From Campylobacter showae CSUNSWCD (GTDB taxonomy: Bacteria; Campylobacterota; Campylobacteria; Campylobacterales; Campylobacteraceae), in NCBI RefSeq assembly GCF_000313615.1, contig NZ_AMZQ01000008.1, positions 62,001-126,000 on the forward strand: 64,000 nt of DNA, in the 5' to 3' direction. Shown in pieces: positions 1 through 8,111 of this stretch (position 1 is its first letter; every line of letters starts with the position of its first letter). Under the pieces are notes generated by a model. That model saw only the letters and a list, made by a program, of their open reading frames with translations, did not search any database and was not told the origin of the DNA. Position numbers and translations under genes: made by a program.

Positions 1-121
1 GGTGATTTTTGTAGCCCTTGGTGAGTCCATCCAGCACGTTTTTAGCTAGCAGCGCCTCGCGCCAAAGTGCGACTAGTCCCTTTGCGTCGAGATATTTAAA
101 ACTTATCGTCCAAAGCCTCAT
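1..121 (-). CDS. pyrimidine-dimer DNA glycosylase, N-terminal fragment
   Basis: The minus strand opens with an ATG at 119-121 and reads MRLWTISFKYLDAKGLVALW and on to a TKGYKNH stretch before leaving the window, about 40 residues in all. This matches the N-terminus of the Pyr_excise family (T4 endonuclease V-like), which cuts out UV-induced pyrimidine dimers. The Arg/Leu/Trp start and the YLD-KGLVALWRE pattern are the family signature. It lies downstream of uvrA in the same direction, which fits a repair role. The rest of the gene is outside the window. The call rests on the N-terminus only. Confidence 0.75.
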   Translation of the reverse strand, partial: MRLWTISFKYLDAKGLVALWREALLAKNVLDGLTKGYKNH

Positions 122-236
122 TTTTGCCTTTCGTTAAATTTACCGCAGTTTTTGCTAGCCAAATTTGGCGAGGTTAAGCCCGCAAATCATCAAATTTTTA
201 CCGTAAATTTGATCCGCTTCAAACTTCTCAAAATTT

Positions 237-3092
237 TTATTTTTTCTTTGCCTTTTTTGCCGCGTTTTTCATGGCTTCTAGCTCCTCAGCCAAAAATTTA
301 CCCGTATAGCTGCCCGTTTTTTTATGATTTTTAGCGACCTCTTTTACGCTGCCTTCGGCGATGATTTTACCGCCCTTTGCGCCGCCTTCTGGCCCCATAT
401 CGACGATGTAGTCGCAGTTTTTGATGACGTCCATGTTGTGCTCTATGACAAAGACCGAGTTGCCAAGATCGACCAGGTGATGCAGCACGCGCACGAGCCT
501 ATCGACATCGGCAAAATGCAGCCCCGTAGTCGGCTCGTCGAGGATATAGAGCGTATTTCCAGTGTCTGAGCGGCTAAGCTCCTTTGCGAGCTTTACGCGC
601 TGCGCCTCGCCGCCGCTTAGCGTCACGGCGTTTTGTCCTAGCGTGATATAGCCTAGTCCCACGTCTTGCAGCGTCGTTAGTTTGCTGGCGATTTTTGGCA
701 CGGATTTAAAAAACTCCACCGCCTCGTCGATGCTCATATTTAGCACGTCGGCGATGCTTTTGCCTTTGTATAGGATTTCTAGCGTCTGTGCGTTGTAGCG
801 GGTGCCGCCGCACGAGTCGCAAACGACGTTTACGTCTGGCAAAAAGTGCATCTCGATCGTGATCTCGCCCTCGCCTTGGCACTTTTCGCAGCGTCCGCCC
901 TTGACGTTAAAGCTAAACCTGCCGATCTTGTAGCCTCGCAGTTTGGCCTCTTTAGTCTGCGCAAAAAGCCCTCTGATCTCGTCCATCACGCCCGTGTAGG
1001 TGGCAGGATTACTGCGCGGAGTGCGTCCGATCGGGCTTTGATCGAGATAGATCACTTTGTCTAGATTTTCTAGTCCGCTCAAATTTACCCCAGCTACCTT
1101 TTTTACTTTTTTAGCGCGATTTAGCTGCTCCTGGGCTTCAGGCAGCAGGGTTTGCAGTACGAGCGAGCTTTTACCCGAGCCAGAAACTCCCGTGATACCG
1201 ACTAAATTTCGCAGCGGAAAGCGCGCGCTTAAATTTGAGATATTATTGATATTTACGTTTGAGATCTCGAGCCACGTGTCGCTTTTGCGGTTTTTTTGGT
1301 AGTCGATTTCCTTTTCGCCGTTTATGTAAAGCGCTGTTTGCGTGCTTGAGTCTAGCAGGCTTTTCACGTCGCCGGCAAAAACTATCTGTCCGCCAAATTT
1401 TCCCGCTCCAGGCCCGATATCTACGACGTAGTCGGCCTCCTCGATCGTTTTTTTATCGTGTTCTACGACGATAACGGAGTTGCCTTTGGCTTGCAAATTT
1501 CGCAGAGTTTTTATGAGCTTTAGCGTATCACGCTCGTGTAGACCGATACTAGGCTCATCCAGCACGTACATCACGCCGCTAAGGCCCGATCCGATCTGGC
1601 TTGCGATCCTGATGCGCTGCGCTTCGCCGCCGCTGATCGTGCGCGCGTCGCGTCCGAGCGATAGATAGCCAAGTCCCACGTCGTAAAGAAAAAATAACCG
1701 CTCGTTTATCTCCTTAAATATCGGCTTTGCGATCGTTTTATCGTATTCGCTAAGGTAGCCAAAATTTGACTCGTCCGAGAAAAACGCAGTGCAGTTTTCG
1801 ATACTCATGTCCAAAATCTCGCCGATACCGCGCCCTGCGACCTTGACAGCTAGGCTTTGAGGCTTTAGCCTGTGTCCGCCGCAGTCGTCGCAGACCTTCT
1901 CGCTCATATATTCGTCAAAGTCCTTGTAATCCTTTAGCAGTCCGTGCGTGATTTTTAGCGCGCCCTCAAATTTACGCAGCAGCTTGTTTCGCTTCCAGAA
2001 AAACTCGACCTCTTTTACGTTGCCGTAGAGTACGAGGCGCCTTTCGTCCTCGCTAAGCTCGCCATACGGGCGCTTTACGTCGATGCCGTTTTGCTCGCAA
2101 AAAGCTAGCAAAAATTTATAATAATAGCTCATGTTGTAGCCGTATAGCAGCTTTATTGCGCCGCCTTCGATGCTTTTTTCCTCGTCGATCACTTTGGTTA
2201 GATCTAGGCTATATCTGATACCAAGGCCGTCGCACCTCTCGCACGCGCCTTTTGGGGAGTTGAAGCTAAAACTAAGCGGCTCAAGCGGAGTAAATGAAAT
2301 TTTACAATCAAAGCATGCCGAGTGCTCGCTATAGTGGATGAAGCTCTCTTTTAGCCCGAGTTCCTGCGCATTTGCGATCTCGACCTCGACCTCGCCGTAG
2401 CTTTCACCCAGCGCTTTTTCTACGTCTTGGGCTAGGCGCTGCGCGTTATCGGCGTCTATCACGATGCGGTCTACGATGAGCTTTATCGTGTGCTTTTTGG
2501 TTTTGGCTAGCTCGATCTCCTCGTCTAGACGCACCTGTACGCCGTCTATCTGAGCTCTCACGTAGCCTTTGCCGCGTAAATTTTCGATCAGATCCGCCCA
2601 TGTGCCCTTTTTCTCGCGCACAAGCGGAGCGTAAATAACGACTTTAGCGCCCTGAGGCAACTTTTGGATCTCGTTTATGATGTCGCTAGCCGACATTTTA
2701 GAGATCGGTTTGCCACACTTGTGGCAGTGCTGGATGCCGACCCTTGCGTAGAGGAGGCGCAGGTAGTCGTAAATTTCAGTGATCGTGCCAACCGTTGAGC
2801 GAGGGTTTTTGGACGTGGTTTTTTGATCTATCGCGATAGCAGGCGTTAGACCCTCGATCTTATCTACGTCTGGCTTGCCTACGCGGTCTAGAAACTGCCT
2901 AGCGTAGCTGCTAAGGCTCTCCATATATCTGCGCTGCCCCTCGGCATAAAGCGTATCAAACGCTAGCGTGCTCTTGCCGCTGCCGCTAAGTCCGGTGAAA
3001 ACTACGAGCTTATTTTTTGGGATTTCGAGGTTTAAATTTTTCAGGTTGTGCTCGCGCGCGCCCGTGATTTTTATGGTGTCGTTTGCGTTCAT
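237..3092 (-). CDS. uvrA: UvrABC system protein A (excinuclease ATPase)
   Basis: This 951-residue protein has the usual UvrA length and architecture. A first Walker A motif (GLSGSGKST) sits at residues 34-42, followed by a CxxC zinc module near 120 and a second pair (CERC) near 285. Next come an ABC signature ([12 protein letters not shown]) and Walker B, then a second ABC half with Walker A (GVSGSGKSS), the conserved zinc finger CEKC...CDSCGG, and a second [15 protein letters not shown]. UvrA dimers scan DNA for bulky lesions and load UvrB. The C-terminus is Lys-rich. The gene is divergent from the methyltransferase at 3321, with 228 bp between them. In C. jejuni uvrA also lies just before the trp operon. 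Confidence 0.98.
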   Translation of the reverse strand: MNANDTIKITGAREHNLKNLNLEIPKNKLVVFTGLSGSGKSTLAFDTLYAEGQRRYMESLSSYARQFLDRVGKPDVDKIEGLTPAIAIDQKTTSKNPRSTVGTITEIYDYLRLLYARVGIQHCHKCGKPISKMSASDIINEIQKLPQGAKVVIYAPLVREKKGTWADLIENLRGKGYVRAQIDGVQVRLDEEIELAKTKKHTIKLIVDRIVIDADNAQRLAQDVEKALGESYGEVEVEIANAQELGLKESFIHYSEHSACFDCKISFTPLEPLSFSFNSPKGACERCDGLGIRYSLDLTKVIDEEKSIEGGAIKLLYGYNMSYYYKFLLAFCEQNGIDVKRPYGELSEDERRLVLYGNVKEVEFFWKRNKLLRKFEGALKITHGLLKDYKDFDEYMSEKVCDDCGGHRLKPQSLAVKVAGRGIGEILDMSIENCTAFFSDESNFGYLSEYDKTIAKPIFKEINERLFFLYDVGLGYLSLGRDARTISGGEAQRIRIASQIGSGLSGVMYVLDEPSIGLHERDTLKLIKTLRNLQAKGNSVIVVEHDKKTIEEADYVVDIGPGAGKFGGQIVFAGDVKSLLDSSTQTALYINGEKEIDYQKNRKSDTWLEISNVNINNISNLSARFPLRNLVGITGVSGSGKSSLVLQTLLPEAQEQLNRAKKVKKVAGVNLSGLENLDKVIYLDQSPIGRTPRSNPATYTGVMDEIRGLFAQTKEAKLRGYKIGRFSFNVKGGRCEKCQGEGEITIEMHFLPDVNVVCDSCGGTRYNAQTLEILYKGKSIADVLNMSIDEAVEFFKSVPKIASKLTTLQDVGLGYITLGQNAVTLSGGEAQRVKLAKELSRSDTGNTLYILDEPTTGLHFADVDRLVRVLHHLVDLGNSVFVIEHNMDVIKNCDYIVDMGPEGGAKGGKIIAEGSVKEVAKNHKKTGSYTGKFLAEELEAMKNAAKKAKKK

Positions 3093-3320
3093 TTTCGCTT
3101 CCGTGATTTTAAATTTTTAACCCGTCATTATACCCAAAATCGCTTTAACTAAAATCGCTGTTACTTTTATCAACACTACGGCAACTGTCGTCTTTATCGC
3201 TTCGGCTGTTTTCGGGCTTAAATTTTAATCAAATTCGGGCTGTTGTGACCGCCCGAATTTACCCTTATTTAATAGGCGTTACTGTATCATCGTAAAAATA
3301 TTTTAACTTAAGGCTATAAA

Positions 3321-4904
3321 ATGAACGACATCCAAAAATCCTACGATGAGCTTCCCTATATCTCGGCTGCATTTGCAGAGACTTCGCCTGCGCGACTTGA
3401 GGCTTTGGCTTCGTTTTTATCACTAACCCCGCCGCCGTCCAAAACAGCCAAAGTGCTAGAAATCGGCTGCAGCTACGGCGGAAATTTATTTCCTTTTGCC
3501 ATCGCAAATCCGCAGGCAAAGGTGCTAGGCATAGATCTAAGCGAAGTGCAGATAAATAAAGCCAAAGAGCTAGCCGCACAAATGCGCGTGGATAATATCG
3601 AATTTAAAGCAAAAGATATCTGCGATTTTACGGATGCAGACGTGAGAGATTACGGCAAATTTGACTACATCATCTGCCACGGCGTTTATAGTTGGGTGCC
3701 CGATATGGTAAAGGACGCGATCCTAAAAACCATCAAGCTATTTTTGAGCCCAAACGGCGTTGCCTACGTGAGCTATAACGTCTATCCGGGCTGGAAGATC
3801 AAAGATACGATCAGGGATTGTTTGATTTTCGGTACCAAGGACATAAAGGGAGAAACCGCAAAGGTAGCTAAGGCTAGAGAGCTTTTAAAAGTACTTGGAG
3901 AATACGCCAAATTTTGCCAAAAAGACGGTAATGCGAGTCAAATTTTTGTAAATTTCGAAAGTCTAAAATTTCATATCGATTATATTCTAACGATGAACGA
4001 CTCATACATAGCTCACGAGTATTTGGAAGCTTTTAATAATCCGATTTATTTTAAAGATTTTGCAAATAGTCTAGAGAAAAATGACCTAGCATATCTTGCC
4101 GAAGTCGGACTCGAGGATGTTTTTCAGTCAAATTTGGGGCTGGAAGAGTTTGACTCGTATATAGACGCAAATTTTAGCTCGCGTATCGAAAAAGAGCAGA
4201 TGCTTGATTTTTTAACCAATAATATTTTCAGACGTAGTATGATAGTGCACAAAGAGCTCGTTCCAAACGATTTTAGCGTAAATATCGGCGTGAACGAACT
4301 TTGCAAGCTGCATATATCGGCAGACTTTAGCAAAACGAAAAACGGCTACCTAAACATCAAAAATATCGCGATGAAGCCTGAATACAACTGGCTTTATCAA
4401 GTCTTTACCGACGTTTATCCGGCAAGCGTAAATTTTGCCGACGTCGCAGCGCTTTTAAAAGACGACGAAAATGCGGTAAAATCGGCGTATTTTGGCTTTA
4501 TGGAGATTTTAGCCGCAGACTGCGCTAAGCTAACGACCTACGAGCGACCAAAAGTCGTTTACGAAGTAGGTAAAAGCCGCCTAAAAGAGCGGGTACGCGG
4601 ATATTTTGAGTATTTTAGTGCCGCAGATGAACCGGTGATCAAAATCGCTGACGAACTAAACGTACCGGCAAATTTTTCTCAGTTTGATGCCTTTATCGCT
4701 CTTAAATTTAACGGCGAAAACTCGCCCGAAAATATCGTAAAGCAAACGGCAAAATTCGCACAAGAGCGTAAACTGGAGTTTGCCCTCAAAAACGGCGAAG
4801 CAATAAAAACCGTCAGCAAAAACGAATACCAAAAAGCAGCCGAAAACTACGTAAAAGACCTTGAGTTAAAGCTAATCGACGGCGGATTTTTAGAAAATTT
4901 CTGA
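3321..4904 (+). CDS. class I SAM-dependent methyltransferase with regulatory domain
   Basis: The 527-residue protein has a Rossmann methyltransferase N-terminal half: motif I VLEIGCSYGG at residues 45-54, an acidic residue after beta-2 (VLGIDLSE) and a CHGVYSWVPD post-motif region. The C-terminal half (about 220-527) resembles the methyltransferase regulatory domain found behind such enzymes in other bacteria (PF10119 type). The substrate cannot be read from the sequence. It stands alone between divergent uvrA and convergent tauE-like genes and ends in a strong palindromic terminator. In my recollection C. jejuni lacks a gene here, so it is probably an accessory insertion. Confidence 0.85.
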   Translation: MNDIQKSYDELPYISAAFAETSPARLEALASFLSLTPPPSKTAKVLEIGCSYGGNLFPFAIANPQAKVLGIDLSEVQINKAKELAAQMRVDNIEFKAKDICDFTDADVRDYGKFDYIICHGVYSWVPDMVKDAILKTIKLFLSPNGVAYVSYNVYPGWKIKDTIRDCLIFGTKDIKGETAKVAKARELLKVLGEYAKFCQKDGNASQIFVNFESLKFHIDYILTMNDSYIAHEYLEAFNNPIYFKDFANSLEKNDLAYLAEVGLEDVFQSNLGLEEFDSYIDANFSSRIEKEQMLDFLTNNIFRRSMIVHKELVPNDFSVNIGVNELCKLHISADFSKTKNGYLNIKNIAMKPEYNWLYQVFTDVYPASVNFADVAALLKDDENAVKSAYFGFMEILAADCAKLTTYERPKVVYEVGKSRLKERVRGYFEYFSAADEPVIKIADELNVPANFSQFDAFIALKFNGENSPENIVKQTAKFAQERKLEFALKNGEAIKTVSKNEYQKAAENYVKDLELKLIDGGFLENF

Positions 4905-4918
4905 TTTTTATTGAAGGC

Positions 4919-4942
4919 GAGTGGGGTAAATTTACCCCACTC
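4919..4942. terminator. bidirectional terminator (24-bp perfect palindrome)
   Basis: The 24 bases are a perfect palindrome with GAGTGGGG/CCCCACTC arms around TAAATTTA. It lies between the convergent 3' ends of the methyltransferase (stop 4904) and the TauE-type gene (stop 4994). T-rich DNA follows on the + side. Confidence 0.75.
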
Positions 4943-4993
4943 TCTTATTTATCGCAAATTTAATCGTATTATTTTAAATTTATAAGCTCAAAT

Positions 4994-5746
4994 TTAAGCA
5001 AAAAGCTTATTTATCATTATAATTAACGTCGTACAGATGAGCGCGAGTAGGCATCTTTTTTGGACGGTGCGGTCGATCTTTTGCGCTAAAGCTACGCCAA
5101 ATCTCACGCTTATAAGCGAGCCGATACCGACTAAAACGCCGACCTCGTACTGCACGAGTCCTTGCGAAGCGAGGCTAATAAAGCCCGAAATCGATGAAAA
5201 TATCACGAAAAATAGCCCCGTACTAACGGCCTTTTTGATGTCGTAATTAAGAAAATTTATCAAAACCGGCATGATGATAACCGAGCCGCCGATACCCACG
5301 CTAATCGCTACTATACCAACAAAAAGCCCGACGAAAAAAAGCGGAACGAGAGAGGGATTTTGCGCGCCTTTTGGCTCGGGGTTTTTAAAAAACAGCTTAA
5401 TAACGTTAAAAGTCTGAATACAAATAAGCGTTAGAAGCAAAAATTTAGACGGTACGCTCGCCACGATAAAACCGCTCGCACTCGCCCCGCAAAAGCCGCC
5501 GATACCCAAAACCAAAGCGGGTTTTAGATCGACGTTTTTGTTTTTTATATTTAAAAGCGAACCGTAAACTGAGCTAAACACCATCTGCAGGACGCTCACG
5601 CCGATTGCGTATTTGACGTCAAAGCCCAAGAATACGAGTATCGGTACGGCCGCTGCGCCGCCTCCGATGCCCAAAAATCCAGACAAAAAGCCGACAAATA
5701 GCCCCAAACATACATAGCCGATCGATGCAACCGATAAAATTTCCAT
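4994..5746 (-). CDS. TauE/SafE-family sulfite/anion exporter
   Basis: A 250-residue, strongly hydrophobic inner-membrane protein with about eight predicted helices. It shows the internal repeat typical of the TauE/SafE family: the glycine-rich segment FLGIGGGAAAVPILV near residues 23-37 is echoed by AISVGIGGSVIIMPVL in the second half. Family members move sulfite, organosulfonates or other small anions; the substrate here is unknown. It ends convergent to the methyltransferase and is divergent from the exported protein at 5824. A membrane protein occupies the same place next to uvrA in C. jejuni. Confidence 0.88.
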   Translation of the reverse strand: MEILSVASIGYVCLGLFVGFLSGFLGIGGGAAAVPILVFLGFDVKYAIGVSVLQMVFSSVYGSLLNIKNKNVDLKPALVLGIGGFCGASASGFIVASVPSKFLLLTLICIQTFNVIKLFFKNPEPKGAQNPSLVPLFFVGLFVGIVAISVGIGGSVIIMPVLINFLNYDIKKAVSTGLFFVIFSSISGFISLASQGLVQYEVGVLVGIGSLISVRFGVALAQKIDRTVQKRCLLALICTTLIIMINKLFA

Positions 5747-5823
5747 AATCTCGCCTTAAAGTAAAATCCGATTTTAGCCGTTTTTGGGTAAAATTAATTT
5801 TAAAATTTAAAAAAGGGAAGTTA

Positions 5824-6252
5824 TTGAAAAGATTGTTTTTGATGATTTTTGCGGGATTAAATTTGGCCTTTGCCAGCGTCACAGCAGGCCAGAGCGAGCT
5901 AGAGCTAGAAGCTGCGGTTAAGAGGTTTCAAAGACTGCTTGATATGAAGGATATTAGCGAATTTGCCGTAGTGCCTCATCATATTTTCGCCGCGCAAACG
6001 GGAGTAAATTTGACGCCGTCGATCACTGTGATTTTCGGTGCTCCAGGCGTACTTGCACCGTTAATAGAGTGCGAACCAAGCCTCGCGCTAGAGCTTCCGT
6101 TTAAGTTTTTATTTCAAAAAAGAGACGGCAAAACTGTCGTGAGCTTTGAGGATATAAAAAGCGTCGCGGCTAGATACGGCGTCTTTGACTGCCACGCCCT
6201 AGACGCGGCGCAGAGGCTAGAGCGCGAGCTTTTTGACGCCGCCGTCAAATGA
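5824..6252 (+). CDS. small exported hypothetical protein
   Basis: A 142-residue protein starting with TTG, with an AAGGGAAG ribosome site about 5 bases upstream. The N-terminus (KRLFLMIFAGLNLAFASVTA) is a clear Sec signal peptide with cleavage likely after the AxA-like SVTA. The mature part is mixed alpha/beta with two cysteines (in ECEP and FDCHA) that could form a periplasmic disulfide. I recognise no domain. A hypothetical gene holds the same position before trpE in C. jejuni. The stop is directly followed by the trpE promoter region. Confidence 0.75.
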   Translation: MKRLFLMIFAGLNLAFASVTAGQSELELEAAVKRFQRLLDMKDISEFAVVPHHIFAAQTGVNLTPSITVIFGAPGVLAPLIECEPSLALELPFKFLFQKRDGKTVVSFEDIKSVAARYGVFDCHALDAAQRLERELFDAAVK

Positions 6253-6269
6253 AAATTAAGCTTAATTTT
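6252..6269. promoter_or_regulatory. 18-bp perfect palindrome upstream of the trpE -10
   Basis: AAAATTAAG followed by CTTAATTTT forms an uninterrupted 18-bp palindrome that starts at the last base of the preceding stop codon and ends three bases before the trpE -10 box. Its position over the spacer/-35 region would suit an operator. With no loop and a trailing T-run it could also be a weak terminator for the upstream gene. No regulator is identified. Confidence 0.4.
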
Positions 6270-6271
6270 TA

Positions 6272-6277
6272 TATAAT
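6272..6277 (+). promoter_or_regulatory. trpE -10 box
   Basis: TATAAT lies 24 bases upstream of the trpE ATG at 6301, behind a T/A-rich stretch as is usual for Campylobacter sigma-70 promoters, which rarely keep a -35 box. The ribosome site AAAGGA follows at about 6289-6294. Confidence 0.6.
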
Positions 6278-6300
6278 CGACGCTCATTAAAGGATATTTT

Positions 6301-7668
6301 ATGTTACTTTTGAACCCCGTTTTTTATTACGAAAAGATCCGCGAAAAATTCGCCAACTCCTACCTCGCCGAGGACACGACGCAGACCATCGTCGGCATCG
6401 ACTGCGAGTATATCAGCAGCGAGCAAACCGATTTTGCGGGGCTTAAGAGCTATTTTAAAGCTCAAAAATCGGGTGCGCCTTTTGCGGGACTGTTTGGAGT
6501 GCTAGGCTACGGCGGAATAAAATATTTTGAAAAAATACCCGAATTTAACGCCTCACAGTACGATTTCCCAGACTTTTTCTACGCTAACGCCCGCGCCTAC
6601 CTACACTTTGATAAAAATAGCAAAATTTACAGCTTTTACGGCGACCGCGAGCGGTATTACGATTTTCTCGTTAAATTTAGCACAGATGACGAAGCGGCCG
6701 CCAAGGAACAGCGCGCAAAAAGGCAGTGCAAATATAAAATTTTAACCGATTTAGAGGGCGAAAAAGCGCATTTTCTAAAGATCGCAAAGCGCGCCAAAGA
6801 GTATCTAAAAAGTGGCGACGTCTTTCAAGTCGTGCTAAGCGAACAGCTAAAACTAGCCTCGGATATGGATAGCCTAGACTTCTACCGAGCCTTGAGCGAG
6901 GCAAATCCGAGCCCGTATATGTTTCACTTTCCGACCCCGTACGGCGACGTCGCGGGCTCTAGCCCCGAGCTAGTCTGCGAGATCAAAGAGGGCAAGATCT
7001 ACGTCGCACCTATCGCAGGCACTCGCGGACGCGGCAAAGACGCGATCGAGGACGTCGCGCTCGAGCGCGAACTGCTAAACGACGAAAAAGAGCTAGCCGA
7101 GCACAAAATGCTCATAGACCTTGCTCGCAACGACATCGGCCGCGTCAGCAAGCCAAAAAGCGTCGCGGTCAAAAACGCCATGCGCATCGTGCGCTACGAA
7201 AGCGTGATGCACATCGTAAGCGACGTCTACGGCGCAAAATCAGACGATCTAGACGCATTTGACGCGGTCGGCAGCATCTTTCCCGCAGGCACGCTCAGCG
7301 GTACGCCGAAAATCCGCGCCATGGAGATCATCGCCGAGCTTGAGTCGTATAAGCGCAACGCCTACGGCGGCGGCATCGGATTTTTCCACTTTAATGGCGA
7401 TGCGCAAATGGCGATTTTGATTAGAAGCGCGATATTTGCACGCAAATTTGACGCTAAATTTGATGCTGGCAGGCATAACCCGCACCTTGACGGAGCAAAC
7501 GAGCCAAATTTAGAGGGTGGCGAGCTCGATGGAAATTTTGCCGAAATTTTCGTGCAGGCTGGAGCGGGTATCGTGATAGATAGCGTGCCGGAATACGAAT
7601 ATAAAGAGATTTGCAAAAAACGCGCCTCGGTGCTAAATGTGTTCGCAAAAAACGCAAGGGAGATTTGA
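6301..7668 (+). CDS. trpE: anthranilate synthase component I
   Basis: A 455-residue chorismate-binding enzyme that makes anthranilate from chorismate with ammonia supplied by TrpG. Conserved catalytic segments are plain: GSSPE, IAGTRGRG, LIDLARNDIGRV, PAGTLSGTPKIRAMEII, YGGGIGF and QAGAGIV. The N-terminal region is short, and the usual LLES tryptophan-feedback motif is not obvious (YLAED occurs near residue 42). An extra loop of roughly 25 residues rich in Lys-Phe, Asp and Asn (about 381-415) separates the beta strand before QAGAGIV from the core. It is followed by a structured repeat rather than directly by trpGD. Confidence 0.95.
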   Translation: MLLLNPVFYYEKIREKFANSYLAEDTTQTIVGIDCEYISSEQTDFAGLKSYFKAQKSGAPFAGLFGVLGYGGIKYFEKIPEFNASQYDFPDFFYANARAYLHFDKNSKIYSFYGDRERYYDFLVKFSTDDEAAAKEQRAKRQCKYKILTDLEGEKAHFLKIAKRAKEYLKSGDVFQVVLSEQLKLASDMDSLDFYRALSEANPSPYMFHFPTPYGDVAGSSPELVCEIKEGKIYVAPIAGTRGRGKDAIEDVALERELLNDEKELAEHKMLIDLARNDIGRVSKPKSVAVKNAMRIVRYESVMHIVSDVYGAKSDDLDAFDAVGSIFPAGTLSGTPKIRAMEIIAELESYKRNAYGGGIGFFHFNGDAQMAILIRSAIFARKFDAKFDAGRHNPHLDGANEPNLEGGELDGNFAEIFVQAGAGIVIDSVPEYEYKEICKKRASVLNVFAKNAREI

Positions 7669-7691
7669 GAAATATAAATTTGGGCTTTAAG

Positions 7692-8096
7692 TAAAGGGGT
7701 GGGGGCTTGAATGGCGCTCTGCTAGCAGCTCTCAAAGAGAGTGCAAGCACAAGGCGAGGCAAAGCCGAAGCAAAAGAGCCCCCTTCCCCCTTTAATCCCT
7801 CTCCCCCTACGACGTGAGAGGTTGCTGCACTGCGTGCAGGTTAAATTTGGCGCTATTGCGCCGCAAATTTAAATTTACATTTTCAAGATGTGGGTCTCGG
7901 TGACCCAAATTTGCAAATTTGAGTTCAAAAAGTTAAGGCGAAGTATTTTATAGAAACATTTTGCTTTGCAAAAACGCTACGCTTGTTTTGAGATGGATTT
8001 GAATGTTGCGATGAAATTTTCGACCGAAGATAGAACATGTAGTTCATCGAGGGAGAAAATTTTTAGCTCATTCAAAGGCACTCAAAAGACAAGCCG
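7692..8096 (+). repeat. structured dispersed repeat, copy 1 (candidate RNA)
   Basis: This 405-bp non-coding element recurs at 18809-19213 in the same orientation and with the same length; 7725-7779 is identical in both copies. Hairpins in order: an outer stem TAAAGGGG/CCCCTTTA (7692-7699 with 7787-7794) enclosing CTGC/GCAG and CTCTC/GAGAG (7729-7741); CTGCAC/GTGCAG (7825-7839); TTAAATTTG/CAAATTTAA with inner GGCGC/GCGCC (7841-7872); TGGGTC/GACCCA (7891-7907); and a 3' arm GAGaTG..TTTGAATG / CATTCAAA..CACTC (7990-8083) with an inner AAATTTTC/GAAAATTT stem. The arm sequences differ from copy 2 but pairing is kept. It sits between trpE and trpGD, 15 bases before the trpGD start, so it is probably transcribed with the trp genes. 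Whether it acts as a free RNA, a leader or a mobile element is unknown. Confidence 0.75.
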
Positions 8097-8111
8097 TATA
8101 AAAGGAAAGAA

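Noticed and set aside
3265-3579. Minus-strand frame overlapping the start of the methyltransferase gene
   Set aside because: It lies opposite a recognised domain with motif I, and has no family match or ribosome site.
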